A stretch of DNA of 64,000 nt, taken from contig NZ_JAPEPO010000001.1 of NCBI RefSeq assembly GCF_026340095.1, positions 4,184,501 through 4,248,500 of the forward strand, in the 5' to 3' direction. The stretch comes from Streptomyces sp. NBC_01446. GTDB taxonomy: Bacteria > Actinomycetota > Actinomycetes > Streptomycetales > Streptomycetaceae. Positions 1-7,800 of the stretch are shown here, in pieces (positions within the stretch are counted from its first letter, which is position 1; every line of letters starts with the position of its first letter). The notes beneath the pieces are model-generated. The model was not told where the DNA came from, made no database searches, and worked only from the letters and a program-made list of their open reading frames with translations. A program made the translations under genes and the position numbers.

Positions 1-1917
1 CCGCCCGCCGCGCGTACCCGACGCCTGCTCGGGCAGCCCCGCAACGACCTCGGCACCGGCCTCCGCACGGGCGGCACCAGCCGCCGAAGCGATCTCGACA
101 GCCGTACCGGGAACAGACGTACCAGGACCGGCCACCCCGACAACACCCGACGGATCGGCTACCGGAACCGCCCCGGCGCCGCCCCCGATCGGCACCTCGA
201 GCACGTACGCGCTGCCGCTCATCCCGGGCACCTCGTGCGTCTGGAGCACACCGCCGTGTGCCCGCACGATGCCGCGCACGATGGGCTCGTGCACCGGGTC
301 GCCGCCCGTGTAGGGCCCGCGTACCTCGATACGGACGCTCTCGCCGCGCAGCGCCGCCGCCACGACGATCGTCGAGTCCACGTATCCGCCGACGCCACTC
401 GTGGGAACGACGCCCACGCGCGCGTTGCCGGTGGCGTCAATGCCTGCGACGTCCGCGACGAGGTGGGCGAGCGCGGTGGCCAGGCGCGCCGCGTCGACCT
501 CGGCCTCGATGGGCGGGGCGTGCACGGCGAACTGCGCGCGCCCGGGCCCGATCAGCTCGACCGCCCCGTCGACGCCCGCGGCGACGACCGCGTCGAGCAT
601 CACGTTCGTACGGGTCAGCTGCGCGTCGCCGGAGTCGAGGAGCTGATAGCCGAGCACGTTGTCGACGAGGGTGGTCATGCGGCTGTAGCCGGCCGCGAGG
701 TGGTGCAGGATCTGGTTGGCCTCGGGCCACAGCTGGCCCGCGTCGTCCGCGGCCAGGGTGGTGAGCTGGCCGCGCAGTTCGTCGAGGGGACCGCGCAGCG
801 ACTGGCCGAGGACGGCGAGGAGCTGCTCGTGCCGGGCCGCGAGCGCTTCGTAACGGTCCTTCTCGCGCTCGGCGAGAGCGGCGATCCGGTCCTTCTCGGC
901 GGAGAGTTCCTCGGTGTGCTGTTCGGTGATCGTGGCGAGCTCGGCCGCGTGCTCCTCTTCGGTACGCGCGGTCTGCGCCTCATGCTCCTCGACGGTGCGG
1001 GCGAGCGTCTCCGCGTGCTCCGCGGCGGCGCGCTCCGCCTCCTTGTCGCGCCGGTCGATCTCCTCCGCGTGCGCCACGACGAGTTCGTCGTAGGGCCGCC
1101 GGTCGGTGAACGTCATCACGGCGCCGACCAGTTGGTCACCGTCACGCACGGGCGCCGTCGTCATGTCGACGGGCACCTGCGCGCCGCTCTTCGACCACAG
1201 GACCTGCCCGCGCACCCGGTGCTTGCGTCCGGAGCGCAGGGTGTCGGCGAGCGGGGACTCCTCGTACGGGAACGGCTCGCCGTCGGCGCGTGAGTGGAGG
1301 ACGAGCGCGTGCAGTTCCTGCCCGCCCAGGTCGCTGGCGCGGAAGCCGAGGATCTGCGCGGCGGCCGGGTTGACGAGCACGATCCGGCCGTCGGTGTCGG
1401 TGCCGACGACGCCCTCGGCGGCGGCGCGCAGGATCATCTCGGTCTGGCGCTGCGAACGCGCGAGTTCGGCCTCGGTGTCGACGGTCCCCGACAGGTCGCG
1501 CACGACGAGCATCAGGAGCTCGGAGGCGCCGCTGCCGTAGCTCCCGCTCCCGTACGAGCTGTTGCCGTAGCCGTCGACGGCGTCGCGGCCGTCGGCGAGG
1601 TTGGCGCTAGTGACCTCGACGGGGAACTCGCTGCCGTCGGTGCGGCGGGCCATCATCCGGGTCGGCTTGGTGCGTCCGCGCTCGTCCGTGGTGTCGGGCC
1701 TGCGCATCGATCCGGGGATGAGCCGCGAGTCGAACTCGGGCAGCAGATCGAGCAGTCCGCGCCCCACGAGAGCGGTGCCCGGGGTCTCGAAGGCTTCCAG
1801 GGCGATGGTGTTCGCGTTGACGACGGTCCCGTTGGCGTTGACCAGCACCAGCGCGTCCGGGAGCGCGTCGAGTATGGCTGCGAGGCGAGCAGCGCCTCGG
1901 GATGGCCTGCTGCTCAC
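1..1917 (-). CDS. PAS-domain sensor histidine kinase-like protein, 5' part (runs off window start)
   Basis: 639 codons are visible from a GTG at 1917, preceded by GGAGGA and an in-frame TAA; the reading frame is open to base 1, so the C-terminus lies outside. It has two PAS domains (about residues 14-130 and 165-275), a long charged coiled coil (about 280-365), then a kinase-like region. The H-box reads LGQSLRGPL, so the phospho-acceptor His is replaced by Gln372 and the next Glu by Ser. The N-box region is also degenerate, while a C-terminal AHGG segment is kept. A Gly/Ala/Pro-rich linker follows, which suggests a further domain (perhaps a receiver) beyond the window; this is inference. It is probably a cytoplasmic PAS sensor that cannot autophosphorylate in the usual way. 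Confidence 0.85.
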   Translation of the reverse strand, partial: MSSRPSRGAARLAAILDALPDALVLVNANGTVVNANTIALEAFETPGTALVGRGLLDLLPEFDSRLIPGSMRRPDTTDERGRTKPTRMMARRTDGSEFPVEVTSANLADGRDAVDGYGNSSYGSGSYGSGASELLMLVVRDLSGTVDTEAELARSQRQTEMILRAAAEGVVGTDTDGRIVLVNPAAAQILGFRASDLGGQELHALVLHSRADGEPFPYEESPLADTLRSGRKHRVRGQVLWSKSGAQVPVDMTTAPVRDGDQLVGAVMTFTDRRPYDELVVAHAEEIDRRDKEAERAAAEHAETLARTVEEHEAQTARTEEEHAAELATITEQHTEELSAEKDRIAALAEREKDRYEALAARHEQLLAVLGQSLRGPLDELRGQLTTLAADDAGQLWPEANQILHHLAAGYSRMTTLVDNVLGYQLLDSGDAQLTRTNVMLDAVVAAGVDGAVELIGPGRAQFAVHAPPIEAEVDAARLATALAHLVADVAGIDATGNARVGVVPTSGVGGYVDSTIVVAAALRGESVRIEVRGPYTGGDPVHEPIVRGIVRAHGGVLQTHEVPGMSGSAYVLEVPIGGGAGAVPVADPSGVVGVAGPGTSVPGTAVEIASAAGAARAEAGAEVVAGLPEQASGTRGGR

Positions 1918-2204
1918 GACGACGCTTCCTCCCTGATTACCGCACCTTGCCGACCGCGCGAGCCATCTTCCTACGTGGCTCGCGGCATGTCACGGGAGGG
2001 AGTCTACGGGCAGAGGTTGCGGTCGCGGCGCCGGATGAGAGGGAGGTCGCACGCGGAAGATGTGCCCGTGGAATGAAGATGCGTGGGTGCGTGGCCCCAC
2101 CCGGCCGCGTGACGGCGGCGCACGCGTGGGCATATGCCTGGTCACAGGGTGTCCGGAGCCGCGCCCCACCTTGGCACGTTCCCCACACAATGGCCCGCCC
2201 GCGT

Positions 2205-2654
2205 TCACCGACCGGTCGCGGGCAGCACGGGAACGAGACCCTGCCACCGCGAGATCTCACAGCCGTCGGTCCTCTTGTAGGTCGCGTCGACGGGCCGGCC
2301 GTGCCACGTTCCGGTGACGCGGGCCGTCGCGGGGCCTCCGTACTGCATCGTGCACTGGGCGTCCGACGAGGGCGGCGCGAACGGGTCGTGGCCGTTCGCC
2401 GAGAGCTCGTCGAGCCGGGCGCACGCGTTCGCGGGTTCCGGATGGGTACCGCCCGAGGGCCCGCACTCCAGCTCGTACGTCCCGTCCCGTCCATCACCCG
2501 TGTCGGTGACGGTGACCCGTAGCTGGTCCTGGGTGGCGGGCTCGGCGAACAACTGGGGGAGGCCGAGCGGTCCCGTGTCGGCGTGGGCGGCGGCGGGGAC
2601 CGCGCAGAGCGCGGCGGCGGATGCGGCGGTGAGGGCGATGCGGCGCAGCAACAT
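2205..2654 (-). CDS. Subtilisin inhibitor-like (SSI family) secreted protease inhibitor
   Basis: 149 aa. The N-terminus is a signal peptide (basic RR, Ala-rich core, cleavage near AHA-DTG at about residue 25). The mature part has four Cys (64, 78, 101, 132) spaced as in Streptomyces subtilisin inhibitors, which form two disulfides, and a reactive-site-like segment CTMQY with Met103 at the likely P1 position. The motifs TWHGRPV and GCEIS near the C-terminus also match the family. The ATG at 2654 is preferred over the GTG at 2666 because GGAG lies 6-7 nt upstream of it. SSI proteins are secreted and inhibit subtilisin-type serine proteases; the target here is unknown. No operon partner is seen, and the gene stands alone upstream of the tRNA genes. 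Confidence 0.85.
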   Translation of the reverse strand: MLLRRIALTAASAAALCAVPAAAHADTGPLGLPQLFAEPATQDQLRVTVTDTGDGRDGTYELECGPSGGTHPEPANACARLDELSANGHDPFAPPSSDAQCTMQYGGPATARVTGTWHGRPVDATYKRTDGCEISRWQGLVPVLPATGR

Positions 2655-2894
2655 GAGGGGCTCCACGAATGAGTGAGAAGAGAAGACTGAGGAACCGCAC
2701 CGTCCAGAGCGGTTCCATCGCGTCTAACGCCGCGCGGCCCGTGATGTTGCGGTGGGCCCCGGGACACGAGGACGAACAGAAGGGCTTTGCTCTTCGGCCT
2801 GGACGCCTAGTACCGTGGGGGCCGATTGGTGACACCGCGCGATGCTGTGTCATCATCTGGACGCACCACTCGCGCTCGCGCGGGGGGTCGTGCT

Positions 2895-2985
2895 GGAGGC
2901 GTCGCCTAGTCCGGTCTATGGCGCCGCACTGCTAATGCGGTTTGGGCCTTAAAGCCCATCGAGGGTTCAAATCCCTCCGCCTCCG
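2895..2985 (+). tRNA. tRNA-Ser(GCT)
   Basis: A 91-nt class II tRNA with acceptor stem GGAGGCG/CGCCTCC, discriminator G, a long variable arm, T-loop GGTTCAAATCC and anticodon GCT in the loop ACTGCTAAT. CCA is not encoded. A strong terminator follows. Confidence 0.96.
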
Positions 2986-2996
2986 CTCCAAGATCT

Positions 2997-3026
2997 GAAG
3001 CCCCGGTCCTGATGGACCGGGGCTTC
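2997..3026 (+). terminator. Rho-independent-type hairpin after tRNA-Ser
   Basis: Perfect 13-bp stem GAAGCCCCGGTCC with loop TGAT, directly after the tRNA-Ser(GCT). There is no long T-run, as is common in Streptomyces. Confidence 0.85.
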
Positions 3027-3171
3027 GGCGTTTCGGACCCGCAAGACGGTGTTTGCCCAGCTCACAAGGGGTGCGGCAAACGGATTTCACATGACGGCGG
3101 CAGTCATGTAATGTTCTTCCTGTCGCCGAGAACGGGCCGAAGGGGCCGGGACCGAGACAAAAACAGAACAA

Positions 3172-3244
3172 GCACTCGTAGCTTAACGGATAGAGCATCT
3201 GACTACGGATCAGAAGGTTGCAGGTTCGAATCCTGCCGAGTGCA
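3172..3244 (+). tRNA. tRNA-Arg(ACG)
   Basis: A 73-nt tRNA with acceptor stem GCACTCG/CGAGTGC, anticodon ACG in the loop CTACGGA and T-arm GCAGGTTCGAATCCTGC. CCA is not encoded. It reads CGN arginine codons after A34-to-I editing, a modification made by the TadA enzyme also encoded in this window at 25266-25751. Confidence 0.96.
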
Positions 3245-3253
3245 CACAGACGA

Positions 3254-3281
3254 GAGGCCCCCGGAGAGATCCGGGGGCCTC
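3254..3281 (+). terminator. Terminator hairpin after tRNA-Arg
   Basis: Perfect 12-bp stem GAGGCCCCCGGA/TCCGGGGGCCTC with loop GAGA, followed by TTGCGTT. Confidence 0.88.
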
Positions 3282-3372
3282 TTGCGTTATGTCATGGCGA
3301 GGTCTGGCAACCAGGACAGCGACCGATCAGTTCACGTCGTGACGGTGTGCCGGGTCGTCGGCCGTGCCGCCG

Positions 3373-4236
3373 TCAGCGTGCGAAGTCGTACACGGCCCAT
3401 TCGGTGAGTGGGACGTAGCCGATGCGTCGGTAGAGGGCGTTGCTGGTGGAGTTGGCCGGGTCTGCGTAGAGCGCGACCTCCTTGGCGCCTGCGGCCAGGG
3501 CGGCTCGGCTCACCTCGACCGTCACCGCGCCCGCGTAGCCGCGACCGCGTAGATGGGCCGGGGTGTAGACGGGGTCCACCCGGACCATGCCGCCGACCAG
3601 CGAGGTCATGCCCGCCATGGAGACAGGGGTGCCGTCCGGGGTCTCCCAGAACGTGTAGTGCTTGTCGCCGAAGCGGGTGTCGGCCCACGTGTTGGCGTCG
3701 ATGGTGACGTCTTCCCCGACGTCGGCGGCGAACTCGCGGTGCCAGCGGAAGAGTTGCTCGCGGTCCTGTTCGCCCACGCGTCGGCCCCGGCCCGCCGGGA
3801 CCGGTTCCGGTGCGGTGAGCGTGCCGAGGCGGTACAGACGGATCCGTGTGCCGAGTGTGGGCGTCGCGCCCGTGTGCCGCTGCCAGGCCTCGGCGAAGGC
3901 GGTGGCGGTGTCGTGGGCCGCGCTCACGACGGGCAGGACGAGGCCGAGGCCGGCCAGACGGGCGGCGAGGGCGTCGGCGTCCGCGGGGGTGACGGGGGTG
4001 AGGCTCAGGGGACCGTGCTGGGTGCGGCGGTAGAAGATGGCGCGGACCTCGCCCGCTCGCTCCAGGGAGCCGAAGACGGGGGCATCGGCCCTGTACGCCT
4101 CAGTGCCGAGCGTTCGCAGTTTCTCGGTCGTTGTCAGCGGTGTGGTGTGCAGAGCGGGGCGTGAGCGCAGGAAGTCCCCGGCTCGGGCGAGAAACTCGTC
4201 GACGTCTTCGGTGAGGTGCCAGTCATCCGGTCGCAT
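3373..4236 (-). CDS. GNAT family N-acetyltransferase
   Basis: 287 aa. The C-terminal half (about 150-285) is a GNAT fold: VDPVYTPAHLRGRGYAGAV carries the R/Q-x-x-G-x-G/A acetyl-CoA pyrophosphate-binding loop, followed by LYADPANSTSNALYRRIGY, the usual beta-5/alpha-4 segment. The N-terminal half looks like a diverged second GNAT-like domain. The start is the ATG at 4236. The substrate cannot be told from sequence. The gene points toward the tRNA-Arg terminator, so they converge. Confidence 0.85.
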   Translation of the reverse strand: MRPDDWHLTEDVDEFLARAGDFLRSRPALHTTPLTTTEKLRTLGTEAYRADAPVFGSLERAGEVRAIFYRRTQHGPLSLTPVTPADADALAARLAGLGLVLPVVSAAHDTATAFAEAWQRHTGATPTLGTRIRLYRLGTLTAPEPVPAGRGRRVGEQDREQLFRWHREFAADVGEDVTIDANTWADTRFGDKHYTFWETPDGTPVSMAGMTSLVGGMVRVDPVYTPAHLRGRGYAGAVTVEVSRAALAAGAKEVALYADPANSTSNALYRRIGYVPLTEWAVYDFAR

Positions 4237-4268
4237 GCTGCATGGTTTCCGATGGGCTCCCGCTCCGG

Positions 4269-4456
4269 CTAGAGCGTCAGGAACCAGATGATGATCCCGA
4301 TCGGTATGAGCGCGCGGGTCAGGCCGGTGGTCAGGGGTACGGCGGCCAGGACCTTGAACGCCCTCCGGCGCTGGGCCCGGCAGGCGGCGAAGCCCGTGGA
4401 GGCGCGGCGATCGCGAGGCACGGCAACGTGATGAAGAAGAAGCCCAGCGCTGCCAC
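4269..4456 (-). pseudogene. Possible frameshifted small membrane protein
   Basis: Two hydrophobic segments lie on the minus strand in different frames. A GTG at 4456 with GGGGAGGGG upstream opens AALGFFFITLPCLAIAA, while the matching C-terminal half (KVLAAVPLTTGLTRALIPIGIIIWFLTL region) reads in another frame and ends with TAG at 4269. Together they look like one two-TM protein of about 62 aa with a single-base indel near 4390-4410. It could be a real lesion, a sequencing error, or coincidence. The longer ORF containing the C-terminal half runs antisense to the DUF2797 gene and is not credible as a whole. Confidence 0.35.
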
Positions 4457-4542
4457 CGTCCCCTCCCCTGATCCCGTCCCCGAGCAGCGGGAACGTACCG
4501 CAGCCCCCGGCGATGTCAGTGCCCGGGAGTAGCGTCCTGAGC

Positions 4543-5517
4543 ATGACGTGGTGGTGCACCGGGGTGCGGTGGCGGGTCGGGGGCGGGCCCGCGCTGGGGT
4601 GGTACGGGGAGGGGAAGGGGGAGCGCGAGAGTCCCCTCGCCTTCGGGGACGTGCTGGCTTTCCGGGCCGTGGGCGGGCGCCGATGTCTCGGGGTGTGGCG
4701 GGGCGGGCGGCGTACGCCGTGTCCGGCGGGTGCGGTGCTGTCCGGGCGGGGGACGCGGGCACAGTGTGCCGAGTGCGCCGGGATCGACCGGGCGCACTCC
4801 GTCGCCGCGGACACGATGGCGGACGACCCGAGGCCGTACCACGTGTATCTCGCCTGGTTCGGGAGCGGGATGGTGAAGGTGGGGATCACCGGGGTCGGGC
4901 GCGGGTCCGCCCGGCTGCTCGAACAAGGGGCCGTCGCGTTCACGTGGTTGGGGCGCGGGCCGCTCATGGCGGCGCGGCGGGCGGAGGAGCTGCTGCGTAG
5001 CGCGCTCGGCGTTCCGGACCGGATTCCGTACGCGCAGAAGCGGGCCGTACGGGCGGCGCTGCCCCCGGCCGGTGAGCGGGCCGCGGAGCTGGCGACGGCG
5101 CATGCCACCGCGGTCGCGCTCGCCGGGTGGCCCGAGTCGCTGGAGCGGCTCCCGTGCGAGGTGGTCGATCACGCGGAGGTCTTCGGGATCGAGGGCGGAA
5201 CAGGGAACGGAACAGCAAGCGGGGCAGAGGGCGGGGCAGAGGGCACGGCAGAGGTTGGGCGGCTCGGGGGCGTGGGGGCCGTCGTCAGCGAGCTGGTCGA
5301 CGGCGGTGTGGTCATGGGGACGCTGGTCGCCGCCGCGGGGCCGGATCTGCATCTCGTGGAGCGGGGCGGGCGGCGGCTCGTGGTCGACACCCGGCTGCTC
5401 GGCGGGTGGCAGCTCGAGGCGTTGGGGAAGGCGGAGGGGGCGGCGGCCGACGTGGTGTCCTCCGTGCCGGTGAAACCGGTGAAAGAGGCGCCTGCGCTGC
5501 AGGCTGGGCTGTTCTGA
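4543..5517 (+). CDS. DUF2797 domain-containing protein
   Basis: 324 aa from the ATG at 4543 (MTWWCTGV). Features of the DUF2797 family are visible: an N-terminal cysteine-containing region with spaced Cys (CTG, RRCLGVW, PCPAG, QCAECAG), probably a metal-binding knuckle, followed by HVYLAWFGSGMVKVGITG, which resembles a GIY-YIG nuclease core in its Y-L-x(n)-K-V-G pattern. A Gly/Glu-rich linker at about residues 220-240 separates a C-terminal beta-rich domain. Biochemical function is unknown; the GIY-YIG resemblance is inference. An upstream in-frame ATG at 4513 is less likely. Confidence 0.82.
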   Translation: MTWWCTGVRWRVGGGPALGWYGEGKGERESPLAFGDVLAFRAVGGRRCLGVWRGGRRTPCPAGAVLSGRGTRAQCAECAGIDRAHSVAADTMADDPRPYHVYLAWFGSGMVKVGITGVGRGSARLLEQGAVAFTWLGRGPLMAARRAEELLRSALGVPDRIPYAQKRAVRAALPPAGERAAELATAHATAVALAGWPESLERLPCEVVDHAEVFGIEGGTGNGTASGAEGGAEGTAEVGRLGGVGAVVSELVDGGVVMGTLVAAAGPDLHLVERGGRRLVVDTRLLGGWQLEALGKAEGAAADVVSSVPVKPVKEAPALQAGLF

Positions 5518-5640
5518 GCGGCATCGGCCGTTCCGTTCTCCGGCCAGGCGGGGAGGGCGGCAGGCTTCGTCGACCGAATGGTCAAGTCTCGCCTCCCGTA
5601 GGGCAATGGGGGTGGACATCGTCCGTCGCCGGGCCGCATC

Positions 5641-6042
5641 GTGAGTGACATGAGTGATCACGGAGTAGCGCCTGTCGGGCCGGAGAGCGGCGCCGGTCCC
5701 GCCCGTACCGTCCGGCCCGTGCCCGTCTTCGAACCGCCTTACTACGCCGCTGTGTTCACCTCGGTGCGCACGCCGGGGGACAACGGATACGGGGTGACCG
5801 CCGAGCGGATGTCGGAGCTGGTCAGGGAGATACCCGGGTTCCTGGGGGAGGATTTCGCGGCCTCGGAGAACGGGCTGAGGATCACCGTCGCCTACTTCCT
5901 GCACGAGGAAGGGCTCAGGAAGTGGGCCGGGAACGGGGAGCACCGGGAGGCACAGCGGCGCGGCCGCGCCGAGTGGTACGAGAGCTACTCGCTCCATGTC
6001 GCCAAGGTCGAACGGAGTCACGGATTTGAGCGCGGAGAGTAA
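5641..6042 (+). CDS. Antibiotic biosynthesis monooxygenase (ABM)-fold protein
   Basis: 133 aa. A disordered N-terminus (about 30 residues) precedes an ABM-like ferredoxin fold: PPYYAAVFTSV, then ERMSELVREIPGFLGEDFAASENGLRITVAYF and a closing helix with WAGNGEHREAQRRGRAEWY. Family members are small dimeric heme-degrading or cofactor-free oxygenases; the substrate is unknown here. Its 3' end overlaps the start region of the amidohydrolase, so the two are probably co-transcribed. The ATG at 5653 (second Met) is an alternative start. Confidence 0.8.
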   Translation: MSDMSDHGVAPVGPESGAGPARTVRPVPVFEPPYYAAVFTSVRTPGDNGYGVTAERMSELVREIPGFLGEDFAASENGLRITVAYFLHEEGLRKWAGNGEHREAQRRGRAEWYESYSLHVAKVERSHGFERGE

Positions 6043-6949
6043 CGCGGAGAGCGGCGCGGCGGGTGGCGGCGAGGCGGAGCGGGTCGCCCGGTTCCGGGAG
6101 CGGCACGGCCTGGCCGGGATCGTCGACGTGCACACGCACTTCATGCCCGAGCGGGTCCTGAAGAAGGTGTGGGAGTACTTCGACGCGGCGGGGCCGCTGA
6201 CCGGGATGGCCTGGCCCATCGCGTACCGGGAGGAAGAGGAGCAACGGCTCGCGCGCCTGCGGGAGTTCGAGGTGCGTGCCTTCACGTCCATGCTCTACCC
6301 GCACAAGGCGGGCATGGCCGAGTGGCTCAACGGGTGGGCAGTCGACTTCGCGCGCCGGACCCCCGGCTGTCTGCACACGTCGACGTTCTTCCCCGAGCCG
6401 GGCGTCGACCGGTACGTGCGGGAGGCCGTCGAGGCGGGCACGCGCGTCTTCAAGGCGCATGTGCAGGTCGGGGCGTACGACCCGAACGACGAACTGCTCG
6501 ACCCCGTGTGGGGGATGCTCGCCGAGGCCCGCTTCCCGGTGGTCATGCACTGCGGCTCGGGGCCGGCCCCCGGCAAGCACACCGGGCCCGAGCCGGTCGC
6601 CCGGCTGCTCGCCCGGCATCCGCGGCTCCCGGTGATCGTGGCCCACATGGGGATGCCCGAGTACACGGACTTCCTCGACCTGGCCGAGCGGTACGGGGAG
6701 GTGCGCCTCGACACGACGATGGCGTTCACCGACTTCAGTGAACGCTTTGCCGCGTTCCCCCGCGGCGAGCTGGCCCGGCTCGCCGATCTCGGTGACCGGA
6801 TCCTGCTCGGCACCGACTTCCCGAACATTCCGTACCCCTATGTCCACCAGCTGGAGGCCCTGGAGCGGCTCGGTCTCGGGGAGGAGTGGCTGCGGGCCGT
6901 GTGCCACGGGAACGGGGCACGGCTGTTCGGCCTTGACCCCTTGGCGTAA
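6026..6949 (+). CDS. Amidohydrolase family protein (amidohydrolase_2 type)
   Basis: 307 aa. It is a TIM-barrel metal-dependent hydrolase: VDVHTHF near the N-terminus gives the first metal-binding HxH, VVMHCGSG and VIVAHMGM supply later His ligands, and LLGTDFPN carries the catalytic Asp. Family members include decarboxylases and hydrolases; the substrate is not inferable. The start is uncertain: TTG at 6026 has GGAG 8 nt upstream, whereas ATG at 5996 has no ribosome site and overlaps the upstream gene by 47 nt. It is tightly linked to the ABM-fold gene. Confidence 0.82.
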   Translation: MSAESNAESGAAGGGEAERVARFRERHGLAGIVDVHTHFMPERVLKKVWEYFDAAGPLTGMAWPIAYREEEEQRLARLREFEVRAFTSMLYPHKAGMAEWLNGWAVDFARRTPGCLHTSTFFPEPGVDRYVREAVEAGTRVFKAHVQVGAYDPNDELLDPVWGMLAEARFPVVMHCGSGPAPGKHTGPEPVARLLARHPRLPVIVAHMGMPEYTDFLDLAERYGEVRLDTTMAFTDFSERFAAFPRGELARLADLGDRILLGTDFPNIPYPYVHQLEALERLGLGEEWLRAVCHGNGARLFGLDPLA

Positions 6950-7050
6950 CCCCTTGGACTGACGCTCCTTGCGAGCCCGCTGTGCGTTTCTCAGGGAATT
7001 CACAGGTTGCCGAAAGCCGGTTCTCAGAGCGGGCGCGCAAGGTGTGGAAC

Positions 7051-7800
7051 ATGACCGCGACCTCGCCCCAGGGGCGTACCGAACTGCTGAGGCCGGACGG
7101 GAGCCCCGTCCGGGTCCTCGTCGTGGACGACGAACAGTCGATCACCGAGCTGCTCTCCATGGCCCTGCGCTACGAGGGCTGGCAGATCCGCAGCGCCGCG
7201 GACGGGATGGGCGCGGTGCAGACCGCGCGCGAGTTCCGGCCCGACGCCATCGTGCTCGACATGATGCTGCCCGACATGGACGGCCTGTCCGTGCTCGGCC
7301 GGCTGCGGCGCGAGCACCAGGACGTGCCGGTGCTGTTCCTGACCGCGAAGGACGCCGTCGAGGACCGGATCGCCGGGCTCACGGCCGGCGGCGACGACTA
7401 TGTGACCAAGCCGTTCAGCCTGGAGGAGGTCGTCGCCCGGCTGCGCGGGCTCATCCGCCGCTCGGGAGCAGCCGATCGGCGCAGCGAGTCCGTGCTCGTC
7501 GTGGGTGACCTGACGCTCGACGAGGACAGTCACGAGGTGTCGCGAGGCGGGGACGGCATCCATCTGACCGCCACCGAGTTCGAGCTGCTTCGCTACCTGA
7601 TGCGCAACCCGCGCCGGGTCCTGAGCAAGGCGCAGATACTGGACCGCGTATGGAGTTACGACTTCGGCGGCCAGGCCAACGTCGTGGAGCTGTACATCTC
7701 GTACCTGCGCCGGAAGATCGACGCCGGGCGCGAGCCGATGATCCACACGCGGCGCGGCGCCGGATATCTCATCAAGCCCGCTGTGCCCGTCGCGTCATGA
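7051..7800 (+). CDS. OmpR/PhoB-family response regulator
   Basis: 249 aa. The receiver domain (about 20-135) has the acidic pair Asp26/Asp27, phospho-acceptor Asp70 in VLDMMLP, Thr98 in LFLTAK and Lys120 in VTKPF. The winged-helix domain (about 150-245) contains LTATEFELLRYLMRNP and HTRRGAGYLI, typical of OmpR-type DNA binding. Its ATGA stop/start overlap with the kinase gene shows they are one transcript. The downstream glycosyltransferases follow without a terminator, so this pair may control a cell-surface glycosylation operon. The ATG at 7051 was chosen because the upstream in-frame extension has no family similarity. Confidence 0.93.
   Translation: MTATSPQGRTELLRPDGSPVRVLVVDDEQSITELLSMALRYEGWQIRSAADGMGAVQTAREFRPDAIVLDMMLPDMDGLSVLGRLRREHQDVPVLFLTAKDAVEDRIAGLTAGGDDYVTKPFSLEEVVARLRGLIRRSGAADRRSESVLVVGDLTLDEDSHEVSRGGDGIHLTATEFELLRYLMRNPRRVLSKAQILDRVWSYDFGGQANVVELYISYLRRKIDAGREPMIHTRRGAGYLIKPAVPVAS

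Noticed and set aside
3172..3281. The tRNA-Arg and tRNA-Ser genes as integration sites of a genomic island.
   Set aside because: No duplicated tRNA 3' end, integrase gene or foreign base composition is seen near them.
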